A stretch of DNA of 64,000 nt from Geomonas sp. Red32 (GTDB lineage Bacteria > Desulfobacterota > Desulfuromonadia > Geobacterales > Geobacteraceae): contig NZ_JAKLOY010000001.1 of NCBI RefSeq assembly GCF_023652955.1, forward strand, positions 992,001 to 1,056,000, read 5' to 3'. Made by a program: the position numbers and the translations under genes. The notes beneath the pieces are model-generated. The model ran no database searches. It saw only the letters and a list, made by a program, of their open reading frames with translations, and was not told the origin of the DNA. Position 1 is the first letter of the stretch, and every line of letters begins with the position of its first letter. Shown in pieces: positions 7,720-17,236 of the stretch.

Positions 7720-9333
7720 CTACGCGTTCACCGTCTTGTTGATGTAGTACTGCTGGGCGATGGTGAGAACGTTGTTCACCAGCCAGTAGATAACCAGACC
7801 GGACGGGAAGTTCAGGAACATGAAGGTGAACACCACCGGAAGCGCCAGCATCATCTTGGCCTGGACGGGGTCCATGTTGGTCGGGGTCATCTTCTGCTGG
7901 ATGAACATGGTGATCCCCATGATGATCGGGGTGACCAGGTACGGGTCCTTCGCGGAGAGGTCGGTGATCCAGAAGTAGAAAGGCGCATGGCGAAGTTCGA
8001 TCGAGTACATGAGCGCCCGATAGAGGCCGAAGAATACCGGGATCTGGATGACCATCGGGAGGCAGCCCCCCATCGGGTTCACCTTGTGGGTCCGGTACAG
8101 TTCCATCACTGCCTTGTTCATGGCGTCGCGGTCGTTCTTGTACTTCTCTTTCAGCTCAGTCATCTTCGGCTGCAGCTTCTGCATATCCTTCATCGACTTG
8201 TAGCTCTTATGGGTGAGCGGGAAGAAGAGAAGCTTAAGAATGAAGGTGATGATGATAATGGCCAGGCCGTAGTTGCCGACGTAATTATAAAGGAACTTCA
8301 GGGCATAGACGAGCGGCTTCGCGATCGGTCCGAACCAGCCATAGTCGATGGCCTCCTCCAGACGGTGACCCTGGGCTTTGAGAATGTCGAGATCTTTGGG
8401 ACCGAAGTAGAGAGTGTAGTTGACGGAGCCGGTCTGCCCGGGAGCGACGGATACGGTCGGGGATGTGATATCGCGAACGAGGGTATCGCCGTTCGGGTGG
8501 GTGATCCTTACGTTGGCGATACTGCCGTTGTCGGCGATCACGGCATCCATGAAGTACTTCTCGGAGAAGGCGGACCAGATCACGCCATTGCTGAACTGCA
8601 GCGGAGACTTCTGAACCTTGTCGAGTTTTTCGGTCTGCACCTTGTTGTCGGCCAGAGTGAAGGGGCCGTACACCTCGTACCGGCTCTCACCTTTGTGGGC
8701 GATGACACGGTCGTTGGCCAGCAGGTGAATGGTGCCGTCGATCTTGGCGGCCCCGCCGTTCTGAACCTCCTCGGTCAGCCCGATGTGATAAACGTTGCCG
8801 CCAAAGCTGTAGACCTTGCGGAAATGAATCCCCTGGGGAGTGACGGTGGTGAACTCGAGAGTTCCCTTGGAGCCGTCGGCAAGTTTGAGGTTTTGGCCCG
8901 TGCTATTGTAGACGGTCTGGGGGGTGATCCCGAACTCGCGGGAATCGGAAAGCGAAGTATACCTGTCGGGAGTGGTCTCGTTGACAAGCACGATGTCACT
9001 GGTTTTGGGATCGAGAGTCTCTTTGTACTTCTTCAGTACGAGTTTCTTCAGACCGCCGCCCTGGGTGGAAAAAACCGCCGTATAAAGGTCGGTGTCGACG
9101 GTGATATCGCGCGCGGTGGCGGATCCCTGCGGGGCTGCCGGTACGGGGGTGGCGGGAGTGGCCGCTTGGGCTGCCGGAGCGGCAGCGGTTGCGGGGGCAC
9201 CGGTCTTGGGGGCAGAAACGGCAGCAGGCTGGTTGGCTACCGGGGCCGCCACCTTGGGCGCGGGGAAAATCGCGGAGTAACCATAAACTACCGCGATGGA
9301 GAGCAGTATCGCAATGACGACTCTTTTTTCCAT
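7720..9333 (-). CDS. yidC: Membrane protein insertase
   Basis: Inserts and folds inner-membrane proteins, alone or with SecYEG. The 537-residue protein is of the Gram-negative type: an N-terminal membrane segment (about 4-22), a Pro/Ala-rich linker, and a large periplasmic beta-sandwich domain to about residue 330. The conserved five-helix core follows, with YNYVGNYGLAIIIIT, HKSYKSMKDMQKLQPKM, and NPMGGCLPMVIQIPVFFGLY, including the conserved groove region. A GGAG site lies just before the ATG at 9333. It lies directly downstream of yidD. Confidence 0.97.
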   Translation of the reverse strand: MEKRVVIAILLSIAVVYGYSAIFPAPKVAAPVANQPAAVSAPKTGAPATAAAPAAQAATPATPVPAAPQGSATARDITVDTDLYTAVFSTQGGGLKKLVLKKYKETLDPKTSDIVLVNETTPDRYTSLSDSREFGITPQTVYNSTGQNLKLADGSKGTLEFTTVTPQGIHFRKVYSFGGNVYHIGLTEEVQNGGAAKIDGTIHLLANDRVIAHKGESRYEVYGPFTLADNKVQTEKLDKVQKSPLQFSNGVIWSAFSEKYFMDAVIADNGSIANVRITHPNGDTLVRDITSPTVSVAPGQTGSVNYTLYFGPKDLDILKAQGHRLEEAIDYGWFGPIAKPLVYALKFLYNYVGNYGLAIIIITFILKLLFFPLTHKSYKSMKDMQKLQPKMTELKEKYKNDRDAMNKAVMELYRTHKVNPMGGCLPMVIQIPVFFGLYRALMYSIELRHAPFYFWITDLSAKDPYLVTPIIMGITMFIQQKMTPTNMDPVQAKMMLALPVVFTFMFLNFPSGLVIYWLVNNVLTIAQQYYINKTVNA

Positions 9334-9351
9334 TAAGTTCTCCTGAAGGGA

Positions 9352-9564
9352 CTACTTGACCGGATCATAACCGCCCGGGTGGAATGGATGACAACGCAGA
9401 ATCCGGGCGGCCGTGAGCCAGAGCCCTTTGAGTGGACCGTATTTTTCTAGTGCTTGTAAAGAGTATGACGAACAGGAGGGGTAGAAACGGCAGGAAGAGG
9501 CCTTGAACGGAGAGATGTACCTCTGATAGAGAACAACCAGGCCTATTAAAATCTTAGTTAGCAT
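9352..9564 (-). CDS. yidD: Membrane protein insertion efficiency factor
   Basis: A 70-residue protein with one hydrophobic N-terminal helix (about 2-14), thought to assist YidC. It has the family signature YQRYISPF followed by [19 protein letters not shown] and the end motif [13 protein letters not shown], with the three conserved Cys. It overlaps rnpA by 11 bases, so the two are probably translationally coupled. Confidence 0.95.
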   Translation of the reverse strand: MLTKILIGLVVLYQRYISPFKASSCRFYPSCSSYSLQALEKYGPLKGLWLTAARILRCHPFHPGGYDPVK

Positions 9565-9904
9565 GTCTTTTACGCAGCCGCCCGAAGGCGGCTGCTAATT
9601 CGTCCGAGACCTGGTGATAGTCAAGCACGTCTGCCCCTTTTTTGGCAACAATGTTAATGTCGGCCTGCAGGAAAAGAGACTTGTTCTGCCTGTAAAACTC
9701 CCGAAGCCTTCTTTTGATCCAGTTGCGAACGACGGCGTTCCCGACTTTCTTGCTTACCGTGAGGCCGACCCGGGTGCCATCCCCCTTTTCCTTCCAGAGC
9801 AGAAGAAAATGGGGAGTGTGCAGTTTCGAGGCACCCTGGTTGAACTGAAGAAACTCGGGACGCCGGCGCAGCCGTTCCGCTTTGGAAAAAGATGATCCGG
9901 ACAA
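9554..9904 (-). CDS. rnpA: Ribonuclease P protein component
   Basis: Protein subunit of the RNase P ribozyme that matures tRNA 5' ends. The 116-residue basic protein shows [11 protein letters not shown], the signature [21 protein letters not shown] (RNA-binding RNR motif), LREFYR, and [10 protein letters not shown]. It starts 9 bases after rpmH, as in most bacteria. Confidence 0.96.
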   Translation of the reverse strand: MSGSSFSKAERLRRRPEFLQFNQGASKLHTPHFLLLWKEKGDGTRVGLTVSKKVGNAVVRNWIKRRLREFYRQNKSLFLQADINIVAKKGADVLDYHQVSDELAAAFGRLRKRHAN

Positions 9905-9913
9905 GAAGAGAAA

Positions 9914-10063
9914 TTACTTGGTGGCGATGCCTACGGCAAGCCGCTTCCGCCCTTTAGCCCTTCTCCTCTTGATAACGAGGCGGCCGTTTTTGGTGGACAT
10001 GCGGACCAGGAAACCGTGGGTCCTTTTGCGGGAGGTATTGCTGGGCTGAAACGTTCTTTTCAT
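9914..10063 (-). CDS. rpmH: 50S ribosomal protein L34
   Basis: A 49-residue very basic protein: starts [18 protein letters not shown] and contains [20 protein letters not shown]. This is the invariant L34 pattern at normal length. AAGGAG lies before the ATG at 10063. It heads the leftward rpmH-rnpA-yidD-yidC operon next to the origin. Confidence 0.97.
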   Translation of the reverse strand: MKRTFQPSNTSRKRTHGFLVRMSTKNGRLVIKRRRAKGRKRLAVGIATK

Positions 10064-10118
10064 CTCTATGACTCCTTAAGGGTGGTAATATACAGTGATT
10101 TTAAAGGCAAGTAGTGAA

Positions 10119-10146
10119 CTTAAACACAAAGAGCTACCCATGTCAA
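10119..10146 (-). promoter_or_regulatory. Candidate sigma-70 promoter of the rpmH operon
   Basis: Minus-strand TTGACA (10146-10141), 16 bases, then TTTAAG (10124-10119), 56 bases before the rpmH start. The -35 is perfect and the -10 matches at 4 of 6 positions. Confidence 0.5.
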
Positions 10147-10228
10147 GGTGTTTTTCCCTGGCCAAGTTTTGCCTTGCAAAATAGGGGTGTCAATGCTAGT
10201 CTGCCGCTGTTATAAATTAGCACTGTTT

Positions 10229-10308
10229 TATCCTGTGCAAAACCTCATAAGCACCTGAAATCCTCGCCGATATTTATTTTCAACAGCTGTTGATAAGACT
10301 GTGCAAAA
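10229..10308. other. oriC: Left part of oriC: DnaA-box cluster upstream of dnaA
   Basis: Two copies of TGTGCAAAA (10234-10242, 10300-10308) are the reverse complement of TTTTGCACA and fit the DnaA-box consensus TTWTNCACA exactly. Between them TTTTCAACA (10277) and TGTTGATAA (10288) form a perfect TCAACAGCTGTTGA palindrome of two near-boxes. Together with the boxes after dnaA this suggests a bipartite origin with dnaA in the middle. Confidence 0.7.
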
Positions 10309-10334
10309 CAGCTATCCAAAAAAGGTTTCTCTCC

Positions 10335-11708
10335 ATGGAAAATGTTTGGCTAGAAGCCCTGGCAAATCTTAAGAAAGTACTCACCGGACAAACCTATACC
10401 ACCTGGATCGACCCCATGAAGTACATGGGAGCCACCGATGACACCATAGTCCTGGAAGTACCGAGTTCCTTCTTTCAAAAATGGGTCACCGACAAGTACC
10501 TCCCGATGATCAAGGAGTCTATCTCCGCGGTGACTGCCACCGATTACCAGATAGAGTTCCACATCGCCGAGACCAAGCCGGATGCGAAAGCGGCACCCAA
10601 GGCCGAGAAGGAACCGAAGGCCGCCAGGGAAAGAGTTAAGGACAAGGATGCCGAGAAGGTCAAGGAGCTGGAGAAAAAGCCCGACCTGGCCGGCAACCTC
10701 AACCTCAAGTACACCTTCGAATCGTTCGTCTGCGGCCCGAGCAACCAGTTCGCCTACGCCGCCTCCCAGGCGGTCGCCAACAAGCCGGCCACCAACTACA
10801 ACCCGCTCTTCATCTACGGAGGCGTCGGTCTGGGCAAGACCCACCTGGTCAACGCCATCGGCAACGACATCCTCGCGAAGAACCCCAAGGCCAAGATCTG
10901 CTACTACTCGTCCGAGAAGTTCATGAACGAGATGATCAACTCGCTCCGCTATAAGAAGATGGACGAGTTCAGGAATAAGTTCCGGAAGATGGACCTGCTC
11001 CTCATCGACGACATCCAGTTCATGGCCGGCAAAGAGGCGACCCAGGAAGAGTTCTTCCACACCTTCAACGCCCTTTACGAATCCCACAAGCAGATCGTGG
11101 TCACCTCGGACAAGTTCCCCAAGGACATCCCCGGTCTCGAGGAGCGCCTCAGGTCCCGTTTCGAGTGGGGGCTGATCGCCGACATCCAGCCGCCGGGGGT
11201 GGAGACCAAGGTCGCCATTCTGAAAAAGAAGTCCGACATGCACCAGGTGAACCTCCCGGACGACGTTGCCCTTTTCCTCGCCGAAGGGGCCACCAGCAAC
11301 ATCCGCGAGCTCGAGGGGATGCTCATCCGCCTGGAGGCCTTTGCGAGCCTCACCGGCCAGGCCATCACCCTCTCCATGGCCCGCGAGGTCATGAAGGACA
11401 TCATCGTCGAGAAGACCAAGGACATCACCGTCGAGATGATCCAGAAGATGGTGGCCGAGCACTTCCGCATCAAGGTTTCCGAGCTCAAATCGGACAAGCG
11501 CTTAAAGACCCTGGTGGTTCCCCGCCAGATTGCCATCTTCATCTGCCGCGAGCTCACCAAGGCCTCCTATCCGGAGATCGGGGACAAGTTCGGCGGCAAG
11601 GACCACTCCACCATCATCCATTCGGTAAAGAAGGTGGAGAAGCAAATGGCGGCCGACGCAGATTTCAAGTCGACTGTGGAAGACATAAAGAAAAAGCTGT
11701 TTATGTAG
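10335..11708 (+). CDS. dnaA: Chromosomal replication initiator protein
   Basis: Binds DnaA boxes and opens the origin. The ATG at 10335 (457 residues, starting MENVWLEALANL) is preceded by AAGG and matches the family N-terminus; an in-frame upstream TTG at 10290 lies within a DnaA-box palindrome and is rejected. Domain I is at about 1-75. A Lys/Glu-rich linker follows, then the AAA+ domain with GGVGLGKTHL (about 160) and LLIDDIQFM. The C-terminal DNA-binding domain has GKDHSTIIHSVKKVE (about 422). The gene is flanked on both sides by DnaA boxes. Confidence 0.97.
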   Translation: MENVWLEALANLKKVLTGQTYTTWIDPMKYMGATDDTIVLEVPSSFFQKWVTDKYLPMIKESISAVTATDYQIEFHIAETKPDAKAAPKAEKEPKAARERVKDKDAEKVKELEKKPDLAGNLNLKYTFESFVCGPSNQFAYAASQAVANKPATNYNPLFIYGGVGLGKTHLVNAIGNDILAKNPKAKICYYSSEKFMNEMINSLRYKKMDEFRNKFRKMDLLLIDDIQFMAGKEATQEEFFHTFNALYESHKQIVVTSDKFPKDIPGLEERLRSRFEWGLIADIQPPGVETKVAILKKKSDMHQVNLPDDVALFLAEGATSNIRELEGMLIRLEAFASLTGQAITLSMAREVMKDIIVEKTKDITVEMIQKMVAEHFRIKVSELKSDKRLKTLVVPRQIAIFICRELTKASYPEIGDKFGGKDHSTIIHSVKKVEKQMAADADFKSTVEDIKKKLFM

Positions 11709-11928
11709 CACGGGATAAGTGTGGATAACTCGGCCCAAGAAAGGCTTCGACCCTCCGCCTGTGCAGAACCCGGCAAAACTCCCGATTCGTTCCCGGAGTT
11801 TCCCTCATCATAAACGCAAGTCAAATCAACAGGTAAGGGGCCTTATCAACTTTTCAACAGGCCCTATCAACTACTACTGAATTGATATATTAAACATAAT
11901 AAAAGAAGCGAGGGGGGAAAGGAGAGAC
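11709..11928. other. oriC: Right part of oriC: DnaA boxes and AT-rich unwinding region
   Basis: A perfect box TGTGGATAA (TTATCCACA on the other strand) is at 11721-11729. Near-boxes are TGTGCAGAA (11760), TTATCAACT (11843), TTTTCAACA (11851) and CTATCAACT (11864). An AT-rich run at about 11876-11907, containing TTGATATATTAAAC, is the likely unwinding element. The AAAGGAG before dnaN also lies here. Confidence 0.75.
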
Positions 11929-13047
11929 ATGGAATTCAGGATAAGCAAAGAGATCTTTTTGAAGGCACTCCAGAGAATCCAGGGCATCGTGGAAAAGCGC
12001 AATACCATGCCGATCCTCTCCAATGCACTTCTTGAAGTTCAGAACGACCTCCTCTACATCACTGCTACCGACCTCGAAGTCGGTATGAAGAGCTCCTACC
12101 CGACTACCGTCATCCGCGAAGGGAAGATCACCGTCTCGGCCAAGAAACTCTACGAGATCGTGAAGGAGATGCCGGACGAGGAGATCCACTTCTCCACCAA
12201 GGACAACGACTGGGTCGAAATCATCTGCGGCAAGGCACGCTTCAACATCGTCGGCCTGTCGTCCGAGGAGTTCCCGTACTTCCCGAAAGTGAAGGACGAG
12301 AACTTCCTGGTCTTCAAAAACGAGATCCTGGCCGACATGATCGAGAAGACCTCCTACGCGATCTGCTACGACGAGACCAAGTACAACCTGAACGGGGTCT
12401 TCATCAAGGCGGTCGAGGAAGCCGGAAGCGCAATGATCCGGATGGTCGCCACCGACGGCCACCGTCTCTCGGTCGCCCAGAAGGAGTTCACCGGCAACAT
12501 CGGTGCCGAGCTCGGCAAAGGTGTCATCTTCCCGAAGAAAGGTATCTTCGAGTTGAAGAAGATGGTCGAGGAAGAGGCCGGCGAGATCATGCTCGGCTTC
12601 ATGGACAACTCGGCGGTCATCAAGAAGGGGAACACCGTGGTGGTCATGCGGCTCATCGACGGCGAGTTCCCGGACTACACGAAGGTCATCCCGTACCAGA
12701 ACGACCGTATCGTCCAGGTGAGCCGGGACAAGTTCCTGCACTCCTTGAAAAGGATGGCCATCCTCTCCAGCGAGAAGTTCAAGGGGGTCAAGATCGACGT
12801 GGATCCCGAGCAGATGATCATCTCCTCGAACAATCCGGAACTCGGCGAGGCACGCGAGGAGCTCGAGGTGAGCTACGACGGGACCGACATCTCGGCCCGT
12901 TTCAACGCGAAGTACCTGATCGACGTCCTCTCCGTAATGGAGCAGCGCGAAGTCGAGCTGAAGCTTAAAGACGAGCTCTCCCCGGTCATCATGAAGGCCG
13001 CCGACGGAGACGACTTCATGGCCGTCATCATGCCGATGCGCCTGTAG
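11929..13047 (+). CDS. dnaN: DNA polymerase III sliding clamp (beta subunit)
   Basis: Forms the ring that tethers polymerase III to DNA. The 372 residues span three clamp domains. Recognisable stretches are MEFRISKEIFLKALQRIQG at the N-terminus, ATDLEVGM, NGVFI followed by ATDGHRLSVA, FPKKGIFEL, DGEFPDYTKVIP, and the C-terminal FMAVIMPMRL. A strong AAAGGAG lies six bases before the ATG. Downstream are repeat hairpins and a third parS-like site. Confidence 0.97.
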   Translation: MEFRISKEIFLKALQRIQGIVEKRNTMPILSNALLEVQNDLLYITATDLEVGMKSSYPTTVIREGKITVSAKKLYEIVKEMPDEEIHFSTKDNDWVEIICGKARFNIVGLSSEEFPYFPKVKDENFLVFKNEILADMIEKTSYAICYDETKYNLNGVFIKAVEEAGSAMIRMVATDGHRLSVAQKEFTGNIGAELGKGVIFPKKGIFELKKMVEEEAGEIMLGFMDNSAVIKKGNTVVVMRLIDGEFPDYTKVIPYQNDRIVQVSRDKFLHSLKRMAILSSEKFKGVKIDVDPEQMIISSNNPELGEAREELEVSYDGTDISARFNAKYLIDVLSVMEQREVELKLKDELSPVIMKAADGDDFMAVIMPMRL

Positions 13048-13063
13048 AAGCGGTGCGTAACGC

Positions 13064-13203
13064 GCCCCCCCCTTGTTAAAGGGGGGCTTGTCCACCGTAG
13101 CCTTGCGCGAAGGCGGGACAGGGGGGATTTGCTGTTGACGGGCCTTTCCTCGCGTAAGCTTCCCCCACCCCCCTTCCCCCTCCCTCAAGGGGAGGGGGAA
13201 GCT
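13064..13203. repeat. Composite repeat: R1 with a second hairpin inside, plus GC-rich dyad
   Basis: An R1 element (CCCCCCTTGTTAAAGGGGGG with the ACAGGGGGGATTTG tail) is interrupted at 13087-13117 by TGTCCACCGTAGCCTTG and GCGAAGGCGGGACA, itself an imperfect hairpin. A separate dyad CTTCCCCCTCCC/GGGAGGGGGAAG follows at about 13174-13203. The block lies just after dnaN and may end its transcript. Confidence 0.7.
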
Positions 13204-13302
13204 TAGATTAACGGCGGGAACTATTGGCGTTAAGTAATTTGTTCCTTAATAAGCGCTGCCCATGTTATCATGGAAAATTGTGGTGGTAGCAAGGGGTGAC
13301 CA

Positions 13303-13318
13303 CGTTCCACGTGGAACC
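13303..13318. promoter_or_regulatory. parS: Third parS-like palindrome
   Basis: CGTTCCACGTGGAACC contains the 14-base perfect palindrome GTTCCACGTGGAAC, the C/G variant of the parS core known from Pseudomonas; only the two outer bases differ. It is 66 bases before recF, about 7.1 kb from the mnmG-mnmE sites and on the other side of oriC. Confidence 0.7.
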
Positions 13319-13383
13319 AGTAAAGCCGAAGGTATAACGAAGGGAGATATGCGGGTAGGCCCACCAATGGCAGAAGGGACCTG

Positions 13384-14478
13384 ATGAAACTCATCAAGCT
13401 GAAACTCGGTTCCTTCCGCAACCTGAAAAACCTTGAGCTCGAGCCCGGCGAGAAGTTCAACGTGTTTTACGGCAACAACGGCCAGGGCAAGACCAACCTG
13501 CTGGAATCGATCTACCTCCTCGCCACCATGAAGTCCTTCAAGCAGGCGAAGAATGCGGAATTGATCGCCTTCGGAGCCGACTTCGCCCTTATCAAGGGGG
13601 TGGTCGAGCGGGACCGGGTCCGGCGCGAGATATCTCTGCTTCTGGAGAAACAGGGAAAAAAAGCCAAGGTCGACGCCAAGCTTGCGACCCGGGTGGACGA
13701 CTTCTTCGGCAACCTCAACGTGGTGGTCTTCACACCGGAAGAGATCTCCATGGTGCGGGGCGGCCCGGATTTAAGGCGCCGCTACCTGGACCGCGCGGTC
13801 TTCACCTGCGATCTCGACTATCTCAAGGCGTACCACGACTACGCGAAGATCCTGAAAAACCGCAACGCCCTCCTGAAGATCAACGAAACTTTCGGGATGG
13901 AGGTCTGGACCGAGCAGCTGATCCAGGCGGCGCTGTCGGTGATCGAGAGAAGAAAGGCGTACCTCGCCGAGATCGGGAAGCTCCTCCAGGGGTTCTACAC
14001 CCAGATCTCCGGAAACGACGAAGAGGTCAGGATCAGCTACCGCCTCCACGGCGTCGACGACGAGGCCTTCCAGGCCGATCCGGCCAAGGCGCTCGCCACC
14101 GCCATCAAGGATCACGCCGCCGAAGAGAGGCGCCGCTGCTCCACTGCGATCGGCCCCCACCGGGACGATCTCTACTTCGGACTCGACGGCCGCTCGACCA
14201 GGCACTTCGCATCCCAGGGGCAGCAGCGGAGCTTCGTGCTGGCCTTGAAAATGGCGGAGATCGAGTACATCACCCGGACCTTCGAGGCGCCGCCGGTGTT
14301 GTTACTGGACGACATGACCAGCGAGCTTGACCGGGAGCGGAACTCCAACCTGATGGAGTTCCTGAACAAGCGGGAGATGCAGGTGTTCATCACCACCACC
14401 TCGCTCGACAACGTCTCCCATCAAGGAATGCATAATTACCGAACCTTCCGTATCAAGGAAGGAACCGTACTGAACTAG
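13384..14478 (+). CDS. recF: DNA replication and repair protein RecF
   Basis: SMC-like ATPase that loads RecA at single-strand gaps. The 364-residue protein has YGNNGQGKTNLLESIYLL (Walker A, about 29), PEEISMVRGGPDLRRRYLD, IGPHRDDL, ASQGQQRSFVLALKMAE (signature motif), and LLLDDMTSELD (Walker B). The start follows AGAAGGGA. It lies 12 bases before gyrB, so the two are probably co-transcribed. Confidence 0.96.
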   Translation: MKLIKLKLGSFRNLKNLELEPGEKFNVFYGNNGQGKTNLLESIYLLATMKSFKQAKNAELIAFGADFALIKGVVERDRVRREISLLLEKQGKKAKVDAKLATRVDDFFGNLNVVVFTPEEISMVRGGPDLRRRYLDRAVFTCDLDYLKAYHDYAKILKNRNALLKINETFGMEVWTEQLIQAALSVIERRKAYLAEIGKLLQGFYTQISGNDEEVRISYRLHGVDDEAFQADPAKALATAIKDHAAEERRRCSTAIGPHRDDLYFGLDGRSTRHFASQGQQRSFVLALKMAEIEYITRTFEAPPVLLLDDMTSELDRERNSNLMEFLNKREMQVFITTTSLDNVSHQGMHNYRTFRIKEGTVLN

Positions 14479-14490
14479 CAGAGGGGATAG

Positions 14491-16887
<2,397 letters not shown>

Positions 16888-16920
16888 AAAAAATCGCCGC
16901 CCGCTTCGCGGGAATCTAAC

Positions 16921-16958
16921 AAAAAAGCCGCCCCCACATCAGTGGAGGCGGCTTTTTT
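16921..16958. terminator. Bidirectional rho-independent terminator after gyrB
   Basis: AAAAAAGCCGCC and GGCGGCTTTTTT form a 12-base perfect stem, extended by CCCAC/GTGGA around an ATCA loop, with poly-T on either strand. It lies 33 bases after the gyrB stop. Confidence 0.92.
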
Positions 16959-17097
16959 CGTACTCAACGTTATATCTCCCCACACGGCTTTACCTGATGC
17001 CCGAGCGTCATTGCCAGAACTCGGAATGTAAGGTTTCATTTTCCTCGTAAACGCCCGGCCTTCCGCAATAACCGCTATTTTTCCCCTCATTTTTTCC

Positions 17098-17225
17098 TTG
17101 GAAATACCGAAACACTCAGCAGGTGGGGTATTTATGCCCCGCCACCGAAGGCAGCCGGGCTTTGGAATAGTTTCGTATTCCGGGCCGGCGCCCGGTACCT
17201 GCACCCGGTCAGCGGTGCACCGTCC
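17098..17225 (+). ncRNA. Structured 5' leader of the dockerin protein, possible GEMM-like riboswitch
   Basis: Three hairpins follow one another before the start codon: GGTGGGG/CCCCGCCACC (about 17120-17143), a long stem with GGAATA/TATTCC arms closed by GCCGG/CCGGC (about 17154-17189), and TGCACC/GGTGCA (about 17199-17218). The piece AGGCAGCCGGGCT resembles the 3' part of Geobacter GEMM (c-di-GMP/cGAMP) riboswitches, which often precede surface-protein genes. The hallmark CGCAAAGCC motif was not found, so this is only a suggestion. Confidence 0.3.
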
Positions 17226-17236
17226 CAAGGATCCTT

